NCBI GenBank assembly: GCA_023251695.1 | Contig: JAHEYE010000162.1 | Span: forward strand, 1-7,907 | Length of the DNA stretch: 7,907 bases | Origin: Sphingobacteriaceae bacterium | GTDB taxonomy: Bacteria; Bacteroidota; Bacteroidia; B-17B0; Aurantibacillaceae | Reading direction: 5' to 3' | Made by a program: the position numbers and the translations under genes | Shown: in pieces, positions 6,551-7,907 of the stretch | Layout: the number at the start of each line of letters is the position of its first letter | Position numbering within the stretch: the first letter of the stretch is position 1 | The notes under the pieces: generated by a model | Database searches by the model: none | Told to the model about the DNA's origin: nothing | Seen by the model: only the letters and a program-made list of their open reading frames with translations

Positions 6551-6580
6551 TAAAGTTAGTGTATTAAAGGTGCGGGCTAA
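6551..6580 (-). promoter_or_regulatory. Possible promoter of the FtsB/DivIC-like gene pair
   Basis: On the minus strand, TTA (6580-6578), a 19-base spacer and TAACTTTA (6558-6551) give the Bacteroidota layout with one mismatch in each element. The box ends 12 bases before the ATG at 6538. The ferritin gene has the closely similar box TAACTTTG. Confidence 0.35.
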
Positions 6581-6586
6581 TGAGAT

Positions 6587-7342
6587 TTGAAAGCAATTAT
6601 TAATATAGCGTTGTTAGTTTGTTGTCTTTGGGCAAACCCTTGTTTTTCGCAGGAAAACGGCTCATTTAAGTCCCAACAAATGAAAAACAAGCGGGTTAAA
6701 GACGCTTATACCACCAAATGGCCCGGATTGGAGGGGGAATTGAAGGCAAAAAAAATTAATCCTTCTTCCCTTGAGGTCTTTATCAGAATATTTAAAAAAG
6801 AAAAAGAACTTGAATTATGGGTTAAAAATAAGGGTGATGCCCAATTTACATTCCTTAAAAAAATTACTATTTGTGCCTCTAGCGGTGAGCTGGGGCCAAA
6901 ACGTAAAGAGGGCGATTATCAGGTTCCTGAAGGCATCTATGATATTCCTTCATTTAATCCCAACAGCTCCTATTTTCTGGCGCTTAAAGTCGGATACCCT
7001 AACAAGAGTGATAAAATATTGGTGGATGGAAAACGCACTGGGGGTGATATTATGATCCATGGAAATTGTGTTACCATCGGATGTATTCCGCTACAGGACG
7101 ATCCGGTAAAAGATGTATATATGTTATGCGTTGAGGCCAAAAACAATAATACTTCGCCAAGAGTAGAAATTTTTCCGTGCAAATTAACGGCAGAGAACAT
7201 AAAATTTCTGGAAGCAAATTTTAATGAGAGTACGAATAACTTCTGGAAAAATATAAAGCCGGCATATATTTATTTCGAAACAAATAAGTCGCCGGCAAAA
7301 TACAGTATAAACGCAAAAGGAGCTTACGTTTTCAGTAATTAG
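6587..7342 (+). CDS. Secreted YafK-type L,D-transpeptidase (YkuD) family protein
   Basis: The L,D-transpeptidase (YkuD) fold uses a catalytic cysteine on meso-diaminopimelate stem peptides, making 3-3 cross-links or attaching proteins; the YafK (DpaA/LdtF) branch in E. coli instead cleaves Braun's lipoprotein from peptidoglycan. Residues 1-21 look like a Sec signal peptide (MKAIINIALL core, likely cleavage after CFS), so it is periplasmic or secreted. The catalytic region is IMIHGNCVTIGCIPL (155-169), with H158, G159 and catalytic C166; Thr163 replaces the more usual Ser. KREGDYQVPEGIY-like sequence (residues 107-119) is the typical upstream substrate-site strand. The start is a TTG at 6587: an in-frame TGA at 6581 rules out anything longer, and later starts destroy the signal peptide. 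The last 4 bases interlock with the ferritin stop. The substrate cannot be assigned, because Braun's lipoprotein is not expected in this phylum. Confidence 0.88.
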   Translation: MKAIINIALLVCCLWANPCFSQENGSFKSQQMKNKRVKDAYTTKWPGLEGELKAKKINPSSLEVFIRIFKKEKELELWVKNKGDAQFTFLKKITICASSGELGPKRKEGDYQVPEGIYDIPSFNPNSSYFLALKVGYPNKSDKILVDGKRTGGDIMIHGNCVTIGCIPLQDDPVKDVYMLCVEAKNNNTSPRVEIFPCKLTAENIKFLEANFNESTNNFWKNIKPAYIYFETNKSPAKYSINAKGAYVFSN

Positions 7343-7869
7343 GCTTTCCCGCCTTTTTCGGAGCCGCCGCCTGAAGTTTTTCCGGCAATTCCTTCCAGAT
7401 CTCTGTCGAAGAAATACAAACCGCCTTTATCTTCACCGACCAATTTCAATTTATCAACGATTTGACGGGCTAATGCCTCCTCTTCAATTTGCTCACTAAC
7501 ATACCACTGTAAAAAATTATGTGTGGTGTAATCTTTTTCCTTAAGGGTAATCTCAACCAGTTTATTTATTTCGGAGGTTACTTTTATTTCGTGTTTTAAA
7601 ACTTCTTCAAAAACAAATTTTACCGATTTGAAAGTTGCAGGTGGCTGTTTTAAAGCAGGAACTAAACCGTGTCCGCCACGTTCATTCACAAACTTAATTA
7701 ATTTAAGCATGTGCATACGCTCTTCGTCGGCATGGGTAAATAAGAACGAAGAAATGCCGTTCAGGCCTTGCGTTTCGGCCCAACTAGCCATTGCCAGATA
7801 ATATTGTGATGAGGATGCCTCTAATTCAATTTGTTTGTTTAGGGCATTACTTACTTTTGAACTTAACAT
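7339..7869 (-). CDS. ftnA: Ferritin (non-haem, FtnA type)
   Basis: Ferritin assembles into a 24-subunit shell that oxidises Fe(II) and stores it as a mineral in the cytosol. The sequence aligns with E. coli FtnA without gaps over the core, and every ferroxidase-centre residue falls at the same number: E17, E50, H53, E94, Q127 and E130, plus the site-C residues E49, E126 and E129, and Y24 and W122. HADEERMH (46-53) and NFLQWYVSEQIEEE (118-131) are the clearest motifs; no haem-binding Met of bacterioferritin type is evident. The 176 residues are slightly longer than usual because of a Gly/Ser/Lys-rich tail (163-176) after the fifth helix. The ATG at 7869 follows a TAACTTTG promoter box. The stop TAA interlocks with the stop TAG of the convergent L,D-transpeptidase gene, a 4-base overlap. 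Iron or oxidative-stress control is likely from the family, but no operator is visible. Confidence 0.96.
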   Translation of the reverse strand: MLSSKVSNALNKQIELEASSSQYYLAMASWAETQGLNGISSFLFTHADEERMHMLKLIKFVNERGGHGLVPALKQPPATFKSVKFVFEEVLKHEIKVTSEINKLVEITLKEKDYTTHNFLQWYVSEQIEEEALARQIVDKLKLVGEDKGGLYFFDRDLEGIAGKTSGGGSEKGGKA

Positions 7870-7889
7870 GGTATATTTGTTTTATGATA

Positions 7890-7897
7890 CAAAGTTA
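7890..7897 (-). promoter_or_regulatory. -7 box of the ferritin promoter
   Basis: Read on the minus strand, TAACTTTG is an exact TAnnTTTG box ending 20 bases before the ferritin ATG. The matching TTG should lie about 19 bases further upstream, just beyond the right edge of the window, so only half the promoter can be judged. Confidence 0.55.
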
Positions 7898-7907
7898 GTT
7901 AAAAATA

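Noticed and set aside
6771..7055. 94-codon plus-strand frame and a minus-strand frame at 6970-7200
   Set aside because: Both lie inside the L,D-transpeptidase gene, whose frame carries the signal peptide and active-site motif.
7341..7358. Terminator after the L,D-transpeptidase gene (AGGC-TTTCCC-GCCT then five T's)
   Set aside because: The stem is only 4 bp and lies within the ferritin coding tail; too weak to call, although it is placed where a terminator would be wanted.
1..7907. Mobile element, CRISPR array, tRNA/rRNA, riboswitch, toxin-antitoxin or defence system
   Set aside because: No transposase, long terminal repeats, spaced direct repeats, cloverleaf or recognised defence-gene motifs were seen on either strand; composition is even throughout.

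Overview
The window is ordinary core-genome DNA from a member of the Bacteroidota (Bacteroidetes). Four things point there: a large C-terminal piece of SprA, the outer-membrane translocon of the type IX secretion system (T9SS), which is restricted to this phylum and close relatives; the sprA-gcvH-vanZ gene order; promoters of the Bacteroidota form TTG-N18/19-TAnnTTTG instead of the E. coli -35/-10; and A-rich leaders without Shine-Dalgarno sequences. The DNA is moderately AT-rich and uniform. I see no insertion sequence, phage gene, CRISPR array, tRNA or rRNA. The genus cannot be fixed from this window.

Layout. Positions 2-3211 (+) are the last ~1070 residues of SprA; the frame is open through the left edge, so the gene is cut by the window. 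A well-formed promoter just after sprA drives gcvH (3261-3641), followed by a terminator hairpin whose T-run touches the start codon of a small VanZ-like membrane protein (3688-4074). Convergent with vanZ is a 48-codon ORF on the minus strand (4067-4213), probably a secreted or lipid-anchored Cys-containing small protein with its own promoter. Divergent from it is mlaE-mlaF (4269-5767), the permease and ATPase of an MCE/Mla-type lipid ABC transporter. Convergent with mlaF is a minus-strand pair, an FtsB/DivIC-like septum protein (6254-6538) and a YkgJ-type Cys-cluster protein (5762-6250). Divergent from that is a secreted YafK-type L,D-transpeptidase-fold protein (6587-7342), and convergent with it a ferritin (7339-7869, minus).

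Functional theme. Several genes serve the cell envelope: protein export (SprA), lipid traffic (MlaEF), septum assembly (FtsB/DivIC-like) and peptidoglycan cross-bridge chemistry (YafK-type). GcvH (glycine cleavage) and ferritin (iron storage) are housekeeping metabolism. Packing is tight: no gene-free stretch exceeds 60 bases, all three convergent pairs overlap at their stop codons, and three of the genes begin with TTG or GTG.

I did not find an evident new system. The points most worth a second look are the small Cys-containing ORF and the 10-bp inverted repeat inside it, the terminator abutting the vanZ start codon, and the complete tail-to-tail overlap of every convergent gene pair.
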